Shown here: positions 1-9,757 of the stretch, piece after piece
Position numbering within the stretch: position 1 is the stretch's first letter
How the letters are laid out: every line of letters begins with the position of its first letter
DNA from: Mumia sp. Pv4-285
GTDB lineage: Bacteria; Actinomycetota; Actinomycetes; Propionibacteriales; Nocardioidaceae
Length of the DNA: 64,000 bases
Assembly: GCF_041320275.1 (NCBI RefSeq)
Contig: NZ_CP162023.1
Location: 372,001-436,000, forward strand
Direction: 5' to 3'
Notes under the pieces: model-generated
The model's database searches: none
What the model saw: only the letters and a program-made list of their open reading frames with translations
What the model was told of the DNA's origin: nothing
Position numbers and translations under genes: made by a program

Positions 1-1
1 C

Positions 2-1711
2 GGGCCGGACTACCTGCCGGACGCGCCGCGGACGTACGCGTCGAAGGTGAAGAACGCGCAGGAGGCGCACGAGGCGATCCGCCCGGCGGGCGAGTCCTTC
101 CGCACACCTGCGGAGACGGGCCTGTCCGGCGACGAGTTCCGCCTGTACGAGCTGATCTGGATGCGCACGATGGCGTCGCAGATGAAGGACGCACGGGGCA
201 ACACCGTGACCGTTCGCATCGGCGCGACGGCGACGTCGGGCGAGGAGTGCGTGTTCACCTCGTCGGGCCGCACGATCACCTTCTACGGCTTCCTCAAGGC
301 GTACGTCGAGGGTGCGGACGACCCCGAGACGGACTCCGACGACAAGCAGACGCGGCTCCCCGACGTCGCCCAGGGCGACACGGTGACCGTCGACGCGCTC
401 GACGCGTCCGGCCACACCACCAAGCCGCCGGCCCGCTTCACCGAGCAGACGCTGATCGGCGAGCTGGAGAAGCGCGAGATCGGCCGCCCGTCGACCTACG
501 CGTCGATCATCCAGACCATCCTCAACCGCGGCTACGTCTACAAGAAGGGCACGGCGCTGGTCCCCTCGTGGGTGGCGTTCTCGACCGTGCGGCTGATGGT
601 GCGCCACTTCGAGCGGCTCGTCGACTACGACTTCACCGCGATGATGGAGGACGTCCTCGACGAGGTCGCGGCGGGTCGCGAGGAGCGGTCGAACGTCCTG
701 CACGGCTTCTACTACGGCGGCAAGGACGAGGACACCGGTCTCAAGCGCCTCGTCGACGACCTCGGCGACATCGACGCCCGCGAGCTCTCGACCTTCGAGC
801 TCGGTGACGGCGGCGAGGGCATCGCGCTGCGGGTCGGACGCTACGGCCCGTACCTCGAGGGGCCCGACGCCGACGGCGTGCTGCAGCGGGCGAACGTCCC
901 CGACGACCTGCCGCCGGACGAGCTGACGCTGGACAAGGCCAAGGAGCTCCTCGCGAACCCGGCCGGTCAGGACCGCGAGCTCGGCACCGACCCGGCCACC
1001 GGGCGCGTCGTCGTCGCGAAGAACGGCCGCTTCGGACCGTACGTGACCGAGGTTCTGCCCGAGGACGCACCCAAGAAGGAGAAGCCTCGTACGGGGTCGC
1101 TCCTCAAGTCGATGGACCTCGACACGGTGACGATCGACGACGCGGTCAAGCTGCTCGCCCTCCCGCGCGTGGTCGGCAGCGACCCCGAGACCGGTGACGA
1201 GATCACTGCGCAGAACGGCCGCTACGGGCCGTACCTCAAGAAGGGCACCGACTCCCGCTCCCTGGAGACCGAGGAGCAGATCTTCGACATCACGCTGCCG
1301 GAGGCGCTGGCGATCTATGCACAGCCGAAGCAGCGTGGGCGCCGCGCGGCCGCCGCGCCGCTCAAGGAGCTGGGCGAGGACCCGGAGTCCAAGAAGCCGG
1401 TCGTCGTGAAGGACGGGCGTTTCGGTCCGTACGTGACCGACGGCGAGGTCAACGCGACGCTGCGCAAGGGCGACGAGGTGGACACCATCACGCTCGCGCG
1501 GGCCGCCGAGCTGCTCGCGGAGAAGCGCGCGAAGGGCCCGGCGAAGAAGACGACCCGCAAGGCGCCTGCCAAGAAGACGGCCGCGAAGAAGGCGACGGCC
1601 AAGAAGGCTCCGGCGAAGAAGGCCGCCGCGAAGACGGCTGCCAAGAAGACGACGGCCAAGAAGGCTCCCGCGAAGAAGACGACGGCGTCGACAGCGACGC
1701 CGGAGTCCTGA
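2..1711 (+). CDS. topA: DNA topoisomerase I, C-terminal part (5' truncated by window)
   Basis: This is the last ~570 residues of a type IA topoisomerase, which relaxes negative supercoils. The toprim domain and active-site Tyr lie before the window. The visible part opens near the conserved EAHEAIRP stretch and runs through the gate domains. It then shows four C-terminal repeats marked by GRYGPYLEG, GRFGPYVTE, GRYGPYLKK and GRFGPYVTD (nt 830-1440). From about nt 1530 it ends in a basic tail of KKAPAKK/AAKK repeats, typical of actinobacterial TopA, where such tails support processive DNA binding. The stop is TGA at 1709. A lipoprotein gene follows after 2 bases, so the two are probably co-transcribed. 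Confidence 0.97.
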   Translation, partial: GPDYLPDAPRTYASKVKNAQEAHEAIRPAGESFRTPAETGLSGDEFRLYELIWMRTMASQMKDARGNTVTVRIGATATSGEECVFTSSGRTITFYGFLKAYVEGADDPETDSDDKQTRLPDVAQGDTVTVDALDASGHTTKPPARFTEQTLIGELEKREIGRPSTYASIIQTILNRGYVYKKGTALVPSWVAFSTVRLMVRHFERLVDYDFTAMMEDVLDEVAAGREERSNVLHGFYYGGKDEDTGLKRLVDDLGDIDARELSTFELGDGGEGIALRVGRYGPYLEGPDADGVLQRANVPDDLPPDELTLDKAKELLANPAGQDRELGTDPATGRVVVAKNGRFGPYVTEVLPEDAPKKEKPRTGSLLKSMDLDTVTIDDAVKLLALPRVVGSDPETGDEITAQNGRYGPYLKKGTDSRSLETEEQIFDITLPEALAIYAQPKQRGRRAAAAPLKELGEDPESKKPVVVKDGRFGPYVTDGEVNATLRKGDEVDTITLARAAELLAEKRAKGPAKKTTRKAPAKKTAAKKATAKKAPAKKAAAKTAAKKTTAKKAPAKKTTASTATPES

Positions 1712-1713
1712 GC

Positions 1714-2409
1714 GTGCGGCGGGCTCTCGCCACGCTGGCCGCGGCCGGCGTGCTGCTGGCCGGTTGCGGCGCGGAGGACGCCCCTGCCGACGGGAGCGCC
1801 TCGACGGCGCCGGCGGCCGACGACACGACCTCGTCGGCGCTGCCCGAGGTGGATCCGGGCGGCGACGTCGACCTGCAGGGATTCAGCACCCCGGAGGAGC
1901 TCGCCGAGGCGGTCCCGGTGGTCGTGCTGGGCACGGTCGCCTCGTGGGAGGAGGGACCGACCGTCGTCCTGGACGAGGGAGCGGACGGCGAGCGTGCGCC
2001 GTACGCGGTTCTCGTCGTCACGGTCGACCAGGTCGTCAAGGACCGCGACGGCGTCGCGACCGGCAACACCATCGCCATCCCCGTACGCCTCGACGGCGAC
2101 GACCTCGCGTCCTACGAGGAGCGCGCTCCCGAGGGATCCAACGTGGCGTTCCTCGGCGGTGAGGACGTCGGGCTCTCGATGTTCGGTGGTCCCGGTGAGG
2201 CGGCGATCGACAACCCGGACGCAGGCTCCGGCGACGGCAGCGCCCTCCTGTGGGGCGAGGTGCAGGGCGTGATCGTCGAGACCGGCTCGGGCGAGCTCCT
2301 CAACGCCGACTCGTACGCTCGCGGCGCCTTGTGGTCCGAGATCGCCGAGCTCCCGGCGGGTGAGCAGTTCGGCATGCTCGCGCAACGGCTGATGGCCGTA
2401 CGCGGCTGA
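1714..2409 (+). CDS. Hypothetical lipoprotein
   Basis: The 231-residue product starts at GTG, 2 bases after the topA stop. It has a short basic N-terminus, a hydrophobic Ala/Leu segment and a lipobox LLAGC with the modified Cys near residue 19. A low-complexity Ser/Ala/Asp linker follows, typical of secreted actinobacterial lipoproteins. The rest is acidic and soluble, with no family I recognise. It faces the amine oxidase gene with only 21 bases between the two stop codons. Lipidation and export are supported; function is unknown. Confidence 0.85.
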   Translation: MRRALATLAAAGVLLAGCGAEDAPADGSASTAPAADDTTSSALPEVDPGGDVDLQGFSTPEELAEAVPVVVLGTVASWEEGPTVVLDEGADGERAPYAVLVVTVDQVVKDRDGVATGNTIAIPVRLDGDDLASYEERAPEGSNVAFLGGEDVGLSMFGGPGEAAIDNPDAGSGDGSALLWGEVQGVIVETGSGELLNADSYARGALWSEIAELPAGEQFGMLAQRLMAVRG

Positions 2410-2430
2410 GTGACGGACGGCGGCGCGCGC

Positions 2431-3807
2431 CTACGGCAGCAGGGCGAGCACCTCGGCGGCGGCGCGCTCGCCTGACGCGATCGCGCCGTCGACGTAGCCG
2501 CACCACCGCTCGGCGGTCTCCGTCCCGGCCCAGTGGATGCGCCCGACCGGCGTACGGAGCGCGGAGCCGACCTGCGTCCACGCACCCGGCGGCAGGTGGG
2601 CGCCGTAGCAACCGCGGGTCCACTCCTCGGCAGTCCAGTCCTTCGCGAGATAGCCGACCGGCTCCATCGCCTTCGGGCCGAGATGGCTCGCCAGCCCGCG
2701 CAGCACCGCGTCACGCGCGCGGTCGGCGTCCATCGACCCCAACCGTACGGAGTCCTCGCCGTCGACGAGCACGGTCAGGACGCCGTACGGGCTGTCGGAC
2801 GGGTTCGTGTCGAAGACGACCTTGGTCGGGCCCTGGTCCGTCGTGATCTCGCCGGACAGCGCCGCATCGCGCCAGAACGGTCGCCGATAGACGACGTGGA
2901 CCTTCACGATGCTGCCGTGCGGCATCCGTTGGGTGAGGAGCGTCCGGTCCTGCGGGAGCCCGGGGAGGTAGTCGATGCTCGAGGCCAGCGCCGGCGGCAC
3001 GGTGACGACGACCCGGTGCGCCGTGGTCGCGCCCGACTCGCTGTGGACCGAGACACCGTCCTCGTCGTGGAGGATCGTGCTGACCGGCTCGTAGAGGCGT
3101 ACCCACTGGCCGAGGCCCTCGGCGAGCCGCTCGGCGACCTGCTGCATGCCGCCGACGACGCGTGCGTCCTGGGCCCCGCCACCCGTCGTCAGGAGGTGGA
3201 GCAATCCACCGCCGGACCGTGCGTAGAACAGCACGTGCAGGAGCGAGACGTTCTGGGGGGCGGTCGCCAGCACCGCCTCGCACGCCAGCCGGAAGTAGTC
3301 GCGGCCCTTGATCGTGAGGCAGGTCCGCCGGATCCAGCTCTCGAAGGTCTGCGCGTCGTAGCGGGTGGCGTGCTCGCCGCGCCACGGTGCCTCGACGTCG
3401 ACCTTCTCCGCGGCTGCCGAGAACCGGAGCATCCCCTGCGCGACGTCGGCGGTGGTGACGGGGTCGAACGGCCGGGCCGCGTCGGTGTAGCGCCGCGCCT
3501 TGCCGCGCATCGTCATCAGTGCGTCGCCGGGGCGGGTCTGGGGCGCCGTGGTGAGTCCGAAGCGCGCCAGCTCGGCGAGCAGGAGGTCCTGGTCAGGAGC
3601 GACCCAGCCGGCGCCGGAGTCGACGAGCAGGTCCGGGAGCGGCTGGGACTCGGCCTCGACGGCCGGCACGGGCTCGGTGAGCGTACGCCCGCCCACCCGG
3701 CCGCGCGCCTCGAGCACGACGACGGTTCGACCGGCGGCGCGGACACGGTCCGCCGCCACCAGCCCGGAGACCCCGGCTCCGACCACGACCACATCCACGT
3801 TCGCCAC
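2431..3807 (-). CDS. Flavin-containing amine oxidase (NAD(P)/FAD-dependent)
   Basis: A 458-residue FAD enzyme of the monoamine oxidase family, which oxidises amines to imines with O2 as acceptor. The N-terminus has the dinucleotide-binding motif VVVGAGVSGLVAA, then EARGRVGGRT, the extended FAD-binding motif of this family. The C-terminus has IHWAGTETAERWCGYVDG, the usual second FAD contact. Length fits the family (430-500). The GTG start at 3807 is supported by TAGGAT at 3814-3819 (minus strand), six bases upstream: a -10 box for a leaderless transcript. The amine substrate cannot be read from sequence. Confidence 0.9.
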   Translation of the reverse strand: MANVDVVVVGAGVSGLVAADRVRAAGRTVVVLEARGRVGGRTLTEPVPAVEAESQPLPDLLVDSGAGWVAPDQDLLLAELARFGLTTAPQTRPGDALMTMRGKARRYTDAARPFDPVTTADVAQGMLRFSAAAEKVDVEAPWRGEHATRYDAQTFESWIRRTCLTIKGRDYFRLACEAVLATAPQNVSLLHVLFYARSGGGLLHLLTTGGGAQDARVVGGMQQVAERLAEGLGQWVRLYEPVSTILHDEDGVSVHSESGATTAHRVVVTVPPALASSIDYLPGLPQDRTLLTQRMPHGSIVKVHVVYRRPFWRDAALSGEITTDQGPTKVVFDTNPSDSPYGVLTVLVDGEDSVRLGSMDADRARDAVLRGLASHLGPKAMEPVGYLAKDWTAEEWTRGCYGAHLPPGAWTQVGSALRTPVGRIHWAGTETAERWCGYVDGAIASGERAAAEVLALLP

Positions 3808-3862
3808 GCGACGATCCTATGCAGGTGCGGCTGCCGCCCGCTGGGCGCTCGCGCGTCCGGGC

Positions 3863-4531
3863 TCAGGCCTCGCGATCACGAGGCTGCACCAGACCTGCCT
3901 CGTACGCGAGGACGACGAGCTGCGCACGGTCGCGCACCCCGGTCTTGGTCATCGCGCGGCTCACGTGCGTCTTCGCCGTGGTCGGGCTGATCACGAGGTG
4001 CTGGGCGATCTCGTCGTTGCTGAGTCCGCGGCCGACGAGCGCCACGACCTCGCGCTCGCGGTTGGTGAGGGCGTCGAGCGTCTCCGTCTCCACCACGTCG
4101 GCGGGGCGGGCCACGAACTCGCTGATCAGGCTTCGCGTGACACCGGGCGACAGGAGCGCGTCGCCGTCAGCCACGACCCGCAGCGCCTGGATCAGGTCGG
4201 CCGGCGCCGTGTCCTTCACGAGGAACCCGCTCGCCCCGGCCCGGAGAGCGTCGAAGACGTACTCGTCGAGCCCGTAGTTGGTGAGGATCACCACGCGTAC
4301 GGCGGCCAGGCGCGGGTCCGCGACGATGCGCCGCGTGGCCTCGATGCCGTCGAGCACGGGCATCTGGACGTCCATGAGGACGAGGTCGGGCCGCTCCTCG
4401 AGGGCGACGGCCAGGGCGCGCTCGCCGTCGCCGGCCTCGCCGACGACCTCGATGGAGTCCTCCGCGTCGAGCAGCGCGCGCAGCCCCGTACGGATCAGGG
4501 GCTGGTCGTCGACGAGCAGCACCCGGATCAC
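3863..4531 (-). CDS. Two-component response regulator, NarL/LuxR type
   Basis: A 222-residue response regulator. The receiver domain at the N-terminus (RVLLVDDQ, phospho-acceptor Asp in LVLMDVQMP, conserved Lys in FLVKDTAP) is followed by a LuxR-type helix-turn-helix at the C-terminus ([20 protein letters not shown]). The GTG start overlaps the kinase stop by 4 bases (GTGA at 4528-4531), so translation is coupled and the kinase is the obvious partner. The pair is transcribed away from an ABC-2 exporter operon that is its likely target. The longer frame upstream only overlaps the kinase gene and is not coding. Confidence 0.92.
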   Translation of the reverse strand: MIRVLLVDDQPLIRTGLRALLDAEDSIEVVGEAGDGERALAVALEERPDLVLMDVQMPVLDGIEATRRIVADPRLAAVRVVILTNYGLDEYVFDALRAGASGFLVKDTAPADLIQALRVVADGDALLSPGVTRSLISEFVARPADVVETETLDALTNREREVVALVGRGLSNDEIAQHLVISPTTAKTHVSRAMTKTGVRDRAQLVVLAYEAGLVQPRDREA

Positions 4532-5349
4532 GAGGACGCCTCGGCCTCGCGGGTGAGGGGCAGGTGCGCGACGACCGAGAAGCCGCCGTCCGGTCGGCGC
4601 CCGGCGCTGAGATGCCCGCCGAGCGCGTTCGTCCGCTCGCGCATCCCGATCAGTCCCAGCCCCGGCCGGGCGGCCGCGGTGGGCGGACCGGGCCGCCCGT
4701 CGTCGTCCACGCGGACGGTCACCGCGTCCGCGGCGTACTCCACGACGACACGGGCCTCGGTCGCACCGGCGTGCCGCGCGACGTTCGTGAGGGCCTCCTG
4801 CACGATCCGGTACGCCGCAGAGTCGACGTCTGCGGGCACGAGCCGACGGGTCCCCGAGACGCGCAGCAACGGTTCGATGCCCGTGTGGCTGCTGCGGGCG
4901 ATCAGGCGGGGGAGGTCGTCCAGGCCGTACCCGTTCGCGTGGTCGTCGCGGCGCAGGACGCCGAGCGTCTCGCGCAGCTCGCGCGACGCGTCGCCGGCCG
5001 CCTCCTGGATCGCCGCGAGCGCGACCGGCACCTCCTCGCCGCGCTTGCGCGCCAGGTGCGCGGCGACCCCGGCCTGCATCGTCACGACCGAGATGCTGTG
5101 GGTCAGCGAGTCGTGCAGCTCGCGGGCGATGCGCAGCTGCTCCTCGGCGACACGACGCCGCAGCACCTCCTCGCGCACGCGCTCGGCCTCCGCGAGCCGT
5201 TCTTCGAGCGCCGTCATCCGCGCCCGCCACTGGTATGCGGCGGCGACGGCCACGAAGCCCGAGACCATCCAGCCCGCCGCGTAGAAGCGTCTCCACCCTC
5301 GGTCTGTACGCACCCACGCACTGTAGGCGACGAACGGGCCGGTCCACAT
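4528..5349 (-). CDS. Sensor histidine kinase (HisKA_3 / NarX type)
   Basis: A 273-residue membrane kinase that phosphorylates the regulator encoded next to it. The H-box is [17 protein letters not shown] (around residue 78), followed by an HATPase region with the N-box [11 protein letters not shown] and [10 protein letters not shown]. Only about one transmembrane stretch (residues 25-40) precedes the coiled coil. Relatives in actinobacteria usually have four or five, so the sensory part is very short or the gene is truncated at the 5' end. No in-frame start exists further upstream. It is divergent from the ABC transporter genes at 5503. Confidence 0.88.
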   Translation of the reverse strand: MWTGPFVAYSAWVRTDRGWRRFYAAGWMVSGFVAVAAAYQWRARMTALEERLAEAERVREEVLRRRVAEEQLRIARELHDSLTHSISVVTMQAGVAAHLARKRGEEVPVALAAIQEAAGDASRELRETLGVLRRDDHANGYGLDDLPRLIARSSHTGIEPLLRVSGTRRLVPADVDSAAYRIVQEALTNVARHAGATEARVVVEYAADAVTVRVDDDGRPGPPTAAARPGLGLIGMRERTNALGGHLSAGRRPDGGFSVVAHLPLTREAEASS

Positions 5350-5502
5350 CCGCCGAGTGGTGCACGCCCGACGTCATCCCGGGGGAGTACGTGGCGCTCG
5401 CGCGCACCCCGTACGAGGGCCGTCGAAGTGCCGTCTCCCGGACGACGCGCCGGACCCCACCCGAGGCAGAGCCTGGAGCTCCGACGAACAGAGGAGGACG
5501 TC

Positions 5503-6465
5503 ATGGGTGACGAATCCGCGGAGCCGGCGATCGAGACGGTGGGGCTGAGGAGGTCCTTCGGCGCGACGTGCGCCGTCGACGGCCTGGACCTCACCGTCCC
5601 GCACGGAGGTGTCTACGGGCTGCTCGGCCCGAACGGCGCGGGCAAGACGACGACAGTCCGGCTGCTGGCCACGCTCCTGCGCCCCGACGAGGGATCGGCC
5701 CGGGTGCTCGGTCACGACGTGGTCGCCGACCCGATGGCGATCCGGCGTGACATCGCCCTGACCGGGCAGTTCGCCTCGGTCGACGCCGACCTCACCGGAG
5801 CGGAGAACCTGATCCTCCAGTGCGGTCTGCTCGGACGCTCCCGTCGCGCAGCACGCGAACGCACCGAGGAGCTGCTGGCCGCCTTCGGGCTGGAGGACGC
5901 GGCGGATCGACTCGTACGGACCTACTCGGGCGGGATGCAGCGGCGTCTCGACGTCGCCGCGAGCCTGGTGCGTACGCCCCGCCTCCTGTTCCTCGACGAG
6001 CCCACGACCGGGCTCGACCCGCGGAGCCGACGGCAGGTCTGGGACGTCGTACGCGAGCTGGTGGCGCGCGGGACGACCGTGGTGCTCACCACGCAGTACC
6101 TCGACGAGGCCGACCAGCTGGCCGACCGGATCGGTGTCGTCGCGCGGGGTCGCCTCGTCGCCGCGGACACGCCGGACGCGCTGAAGCGTTCGGTGGGCGG
6201 TGACGTCCTCGAGATCCGCGTCGCGGCGGTGTCGGAGGCGCCGCGCGTCGCCGAGGTGCTCGCCGGCTTCGTCGACTCAGGGACACCGGCGTGGTCGGCG
6301 AGCGACGACGGTACGGCGGTGCTGTCGGTGCCGTTGACGGTCCCGGTCCGGCGGGTCCTCGACGCCGTCGGCGACGCAGGGACGACGTTGGCCGGCTTCG
6401 ACGTCCGCCGCCCCACGCTCGACGAGGTGTTCCTCGCGCTGACCGACGAGGCGGTGCCGGCATGA
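5503..6465 (+). CDS. ABC transporter ATP-binding protein, DrrA type
   Basis: A 320-residue ATPase of a drug/lipid-type ABC-2 exporter. It has Walker A GPNGAGKTTT, signature YSGGMQRRLDVA, Walker B LLFLDEPTTGLDPRS and the C-terminal extension ending VFLALTDEA, typical of daunorubicin-resistance DrrA proteins. ATG 5503 is preceded by GAGGAGG. The permease gene overlaps the stop (ATGA), so the two form one exporter. The divergent two-component system is the likely regulator. Confidence 0.93.
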   Translation: MGDESAEPAIETVGLRRSFGATCAVDGLDLTVPHGGVYGLLGPNGAGKTTTVRLLATLLRPDEGSARVLGHDVVADPMAIRRDIALTGQFASVDADLTGAENLILQCGLLGRSRRAARERTEELLAAFGLEDAADRLVRTYSGGMQRRLDVAASLVRTPRLLFLDEPTTGLDPRSRRQVWDVVRELVARGTTVVLTTQYLDEADQLADRIGVVARGRLVAADTPDALKRSVGGDVLEIRVAAVSEAPRVAEVLAGFVDSGTPAWSASDDGTAVLSVPLTVPVRRVLDAVGDAGTTLAGFDVRRPTLDEVFLALTDEAVPA

Positions 6466-7286
6466 CCACGACGACGCCCGCCGCACCCACCACCGTGCTG
6501 GCGAGCCCGAGCGACGAGTCGACGGCGGCGACGGCGACCACCGCCGTACGCCTGTTCGCGTGGCGTTCGCTCCTCAAGCTGCGACACACGCCGGAGCAGG
6601 CTGCCGACGCGATCCTGATCCCGGTGCTCTTCACGGTGCTGTTCACCTTTCTCTTCGGAGGGGCGCTCGCCGGGTCACCGCAGGAGTACCTCCAGTTCCT
6701 CCTGCCGGGCACGCTCGTCATGGCGATCCTGCTGATGACGGTCTACGGCGGGCTGTCGCTGAACACCGACGTCAGCCGCGGCGTCGTCGATCGCTTCCGT
6801 TCGCTGCCGGTCTGGCAGGCCGCGCACGTGGTCGGCACGCTCGCCGGGGACGTCGGGCGCTACGTCGTCGCGGCGGCGCTCGTCGTGCTGCTCGGGCTCC
6901 TGCTGGGCTGGCGGCCCGACGGCGGTGCGTACGGCGTCGTCGCCGGTGTCGGGCTCGCCCTGGTGTTCGCCTACGCGCTGTCCTGGGTGTGGGCGTCCAT
7001 CGGTCTCCTCGCGCGCTCGCCGGAGTCCGTCGCGATGCTGAGCTTCCTCATCCAGTTCCCGCTCACGTTCGCGAGCAACGCCTTCGTCGACCCCGACACC
7101 ATGCCCGACTGGCTGCAGGTGTGGGTCGACGCGAACCCCGTCAGCCTCCTCGTGACCGCCGAGCGCGGTCTCTTCGCGGGGACGGCCGACCTGGGTGACA
7201 TCGCCTGGGTCCTGGCCTCGTCCGTGGCGCTCGTCGCCGTCCTCGCCCCTCTCACCCTCCGCCTCTACCGAAGGAGATCAGCATGA
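6462..7286 (+). CDS. ABC-2 type exporter permease, DrrB type
   Basis: A 274-residue membrane permease with about six hydrophobic segments after a Thr/Ala-rich N-terminus. The central QEYLQFLLPGTLVMAIL and SRGVVDRFRSLP motifs are characteristic of ABC-2 DrrB permeases. ATG 6462 overlaps the ATPase stop. Together the two genes form an exporter for a hydrophobic compound of unknown nature. The following oxidoreductase gene also overlaps by four bases, so all three are one operon. Confidence 0.92.
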   Translation: MTTTTPAAPTTVLASPSDESTAATATTAVRLFAWRSLLKLRHTPEQAADAILIPVLFTVLFTFLFGGALAGSPQEYLQFLLPGTLVMAILLMTVYGGLSLNTDVSRGVVDRFRSLPVWQAAHVVGTLAGDVGRYVVAAALVVLLGLLLGWRPDGGAYGVVAGVGLALVFAYALSWVWASIGLLARSPESVAMLSFLIQFPLTFASNAFVDPDTMPDWLQVWVDANPVSLLVTAERGLFAGTADLGDIAWVLASSVALVAVLAPLTLRLYRRRSA

Positions 7287-8542
7287 ACTCGTACGGCGCA
7301 GCCGACACCGTGGTGCACGCCCGTACCGCCGCCGACGTCGCCGGGGCGATCCATCACGCCCGCGACACAGGCATCGCCCTCACCGTGCGCAACGGCGGGC
7401 ACAGCATCGCCCGGCACAGCACCGCGCACGGAGGGCTTCTGCTCGACGTCCGCGGGCTGAACGGCATGACCGTCCTCGACCGCTCACAGGGGCTGGTCCG
7501 GGTCGGCGCCGGCGCCACCTGGGGCCTGGTCGCCAAGCGGCTCGCGCCGTACGGGCTGGCGATCAGCGCGGGCGACACTGCGAGCGTGGGCGTCGGCGGG
7601 CTGACCCTCGGGGGAGGCATCGGCTGGATGGTGCGCCGCTACGGTCTGGCGATCGACGCCGTGGTCGCGGCCGAGGTGGTGACCGCCGACGGCAGGGTGC
7701 GTACCGTCGACGCGCGTCACGACCCTGACCTCTTCTGGGCGCTGCGCGGGGGCGGCGGCAACGTCGGCGTCGTGACCAGGCTCGACTTCGTCGCCGCCCG
7801 CGTATCGGAGGTCGTGACGGGTTCGATCGCGTACGACCCGGGTGAGCCCCACGCCCTCGTACGGGGATGGCGTGACCACCTCCGGGCCAGCGACGACCGG
7901 CTGACCACGATCCTGTCGATCGTGCCCGAGACACCGGCGGGACCACCGCGGACGGTCGTCCAGTGGTGCTTCTCCGAACCGGACCGTGCCGCCGCCGAGC
8001 GGGCGACCGCCGGTCTGCGCGAGATCGCGGGTGTGGTCGCCGACGACACCGCCGTCGTCCCGTACGCCGACGTCCTGGAGGAGCACGAGATGCCCGAGGG
8101 CATGCAGGTGGCGATGCGCAACGCGCTGGTGCCGGCGCTGTCCGACGACTGCATCGACGCCGCGCTGGCGCTCCGCGGCGGGGCGCCGACCGTGGTCGCG
8201 TTCCGCGGCCTCGGTGGTGCGCTCGACTGGGTCGCGCCGGACGCGACCGCGTTCGCGCACCGGGACGCGGAGGCCATGGTCCTCGCGGCGCGGATGGCAC
8301 CACCGGGGGCGCCCACACCCTCGTTCGACGCACCGACCGACGACTGGGCCGCCGTGGCGCGGCACGGGACCGGTGCGTACGTCGGGTTCCTCGACCAGGC
8401 CGGACCGGACGACGTCGCGAGCGTCTACCCTCCGGCGACGTACGCGCGGCTCGCCGCGGTCAAGGCAGCGTACGACCCGGGCAACCTGTTCCGGCGCAAC
8501 CACAACGTCGTGCCGGTACGGGAGGGCGCACCTACGCTGTAG
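7283..8542 (+). CDS. FAD-binding oxidoreductase, berberine-bridge (BBE)-like
   Basis: A 419-residue flavoprotein of the PCMH/BBE superfamily. It has the FAD-binding segment VRNGGHSIARHS (His is the usual 8-alpha-histidyl attachment site), VGVGGLTLGGGIGWM, and the C-terminal BBE element YDPGNLFRRNHNV. The second covalent attachment Cys of bicovalent relatives is absent: the equivalent stretch reads GDTASVGVGG. The N-terminus is ~30 residues shorter than in many homologues, but ATG 7283 has a good ribosome site (AAGGAG). Being the last gene of the exporter operon, it may oxidise the exported compound; this is inference. Confidence 0.88.
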   Translation: MNSYGAADTVVHARTAADVAGAIHHARDTGIALTVRNGGHSIARHSTAHGGLLLDVRGLNGMTVLDRSQGLVRVGAGATWGLVAKRLAPYGLAISAGDTASVGVGGLTLGGGIGWMVRRYGLAIDAVVAAEVVTADGRVRTVDARHDPDLFWALRGGGGNVGVVTRLDFVAARVSEVVTGSIAYDPGEPHALVRGWRDHLRASDDRLTTILSIVPETPAGPPRTVVQWCFSEPDRAAAERATAGLREIAGVVADDTAVVPYADVLEEHEMPEGMQVAMRNALVPALSDDCIDAALALRGGAPTVVAFRGLGGALDWVAPDATAFAHRDAEAMVLAARMAPPGAPTPSFDAPTDDWAAVARHGTGAYVGFLDQAGPDDVASVYPPATYARLAAVKAAYDPGNLFRRNHNVVPVREGAPTL

Positions 8543-8544
8543 CG

Positions 8545-9732
8545 GTGCCGAGGATCATCGCGCCCCGCCTGACCGGGCTGTCCCCGCGCGACCCGGACGA
8601 GCAGCACCGAGCCGCGACACCGCTGGAGCTGCTCACCGACCTGTGCTTCGTCGTCGCGGTGGCCCAGGCGTCGACGCAGCTGCACCACGCCACGAGCGAG
8701 GACCACCTCGCGTCCGGGCTGGTCCACTACCTGCTCGTCTTCTTCGCGATCTGGTGGACGTGGCTGAACTTCGCCTGGTTCGCGTCGGCGTACGACGACG
8801 ACGGGGTCGCGTACCGGCTGCTCACGATCTTCCAGATTGTGGGCTCGCTGGTGATCGCCGCCGGCATCCCGCGCATGTTCGAGGGCGACTTCCTGCTCGG
8901 CGTGGTCGGCTACGTGATCATGCGCGTCGGGCTGGTCGTCCAGTGGCTGCGTGCCGCCGCCGGCGACCCGGAGCACCGGACGACGTGCCTGCGGTACGCC
9001 GGCGGGATCGTGGGGGTCCAGCTCCTGTGGATCGTGTTCCTCCTCCTGCCCGAGAGCGAGCAGCAGGTGCTCGTCTTCCTGGTGCTGGCAGCCCTCGACC
9101 TCGCGGTGCCGATGTGGGCCGAGCGTGCGGGGCGTACGACCTGGCACGCGCACCACATCGCCGAGCGCTACGGGCTGTTCTTCATCATCGTGCTCGGCGA
9201 GACGATCCTCGCGGTCACGGTGGCCCTCCAGCAGGCGCTCGACGAGCACGACCTCGACGTGGACCTCGTGCCGGTGGCGGCCGGCGGCGTCCTGATCGTC
9301 TTCTCCGTGTGGTGGCTGTACTTCTCCCGCGACGACGCGGCCCGTCTGGAGCATGCCCGCGGGAGCGGTCTGGAGTACCTGTGGGGCTTCGGCCACTACG
9401 CGGTGTTCGCGTCGGCGGCGGCGATCGGCGCGGCGCTCGCGTCACGGGTCGACGTGCTCACCGACCACGGCGGGTCCGCGACGGCCAGCGCACGGCTGCT
9501 GTGCCTGGCGGTGGCGGTGCTGCTCACGGTGATGTGGCTGCTGAAGGTGCTGCCCGACGACCGTTCGCTCGCGACCAGCGCCCGTTGGGGCATCGCGGTG
9601 GTGCTCGTGCTGGCGCTCGCCGGGGTCGAGGGTCCCGAGCTGTGGGTCGGTGTGGTGTGCGTCGTGCTGCTGTGCACAGAGCTCCTCTCGCAGGCGCGGA
9701 GCACGGATCGAGGTGCACCGGGCCCCGCGTGA
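8545..9732 (+). CDS. Low temperature requirement protein A (LtrA) family membrane protein
   Basis: A 395-residue polytopic membrane protein. The N-terminal TPLELLTDLCFVVAVAQ and the later AERYGLFFIIVLGETI are hallmark segments of the LtrA family. About 10-12 hydrophobic helices are visible. The biochemical role of this family is unsettled. The GTG start is set by TACGCT at 8533-8538, six bases upstream, which overlaps the stop of the preceding gene and fits a leaderless promoter. Confidence 0.88.
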   Translation: MPRIIAPRLTGLSPRDPDEQHRAATPLELLTDLCFVVAVAQASTQLHHATSEDHLASGLVHYLLVFFAIWWTWLNFAWFASAYDDDGVAYRLLTIFQIVGSLVIAAGIPRMFEGDFLLGVVGYVIMRVGLVVQWLRAAAGDPEHRTTCLRYAGGIVGVQLLWIVFLLLPESEQQVLVFLVLAALDLAVPMWAERAGRTTWHAHHIAERYGLFFIIVLGETILAVTVALQQALDEHDLDVDLVPVAAGGVLIVFSVWWLYFSRDDAARLEHARGSGLEYLWGFGHYAVFASAAAIGAALASRVDVLTDHGGSATASARLLCLAVAVLLTVMWLLKVLPDDRSLATSARWGIAVVLVLALAGVEGPELWVGVVCVVLLCTELLSQARSTDRGAPGPA

Positions 9733-9757
9733 CGGCTGTGCTGGATACCCTGGCCAC

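Noticed and set aside
1530-1700. Repetitive aagaag/gccgcg stretch as a DNA repeat or CRISPR-like array
   Set aside because: It codes for the Lys/Ala/Pro-rich tail of TopA; the repeat units are irregular and coding.
3863-5407. Long 514-codon frame covering regulator and kinase region
   Set aside because: Only the downstream 222 codons encode a response regulator. The upstream part is an Arg-rich shadow of the kinase gene, which is clearly coded in another frame.
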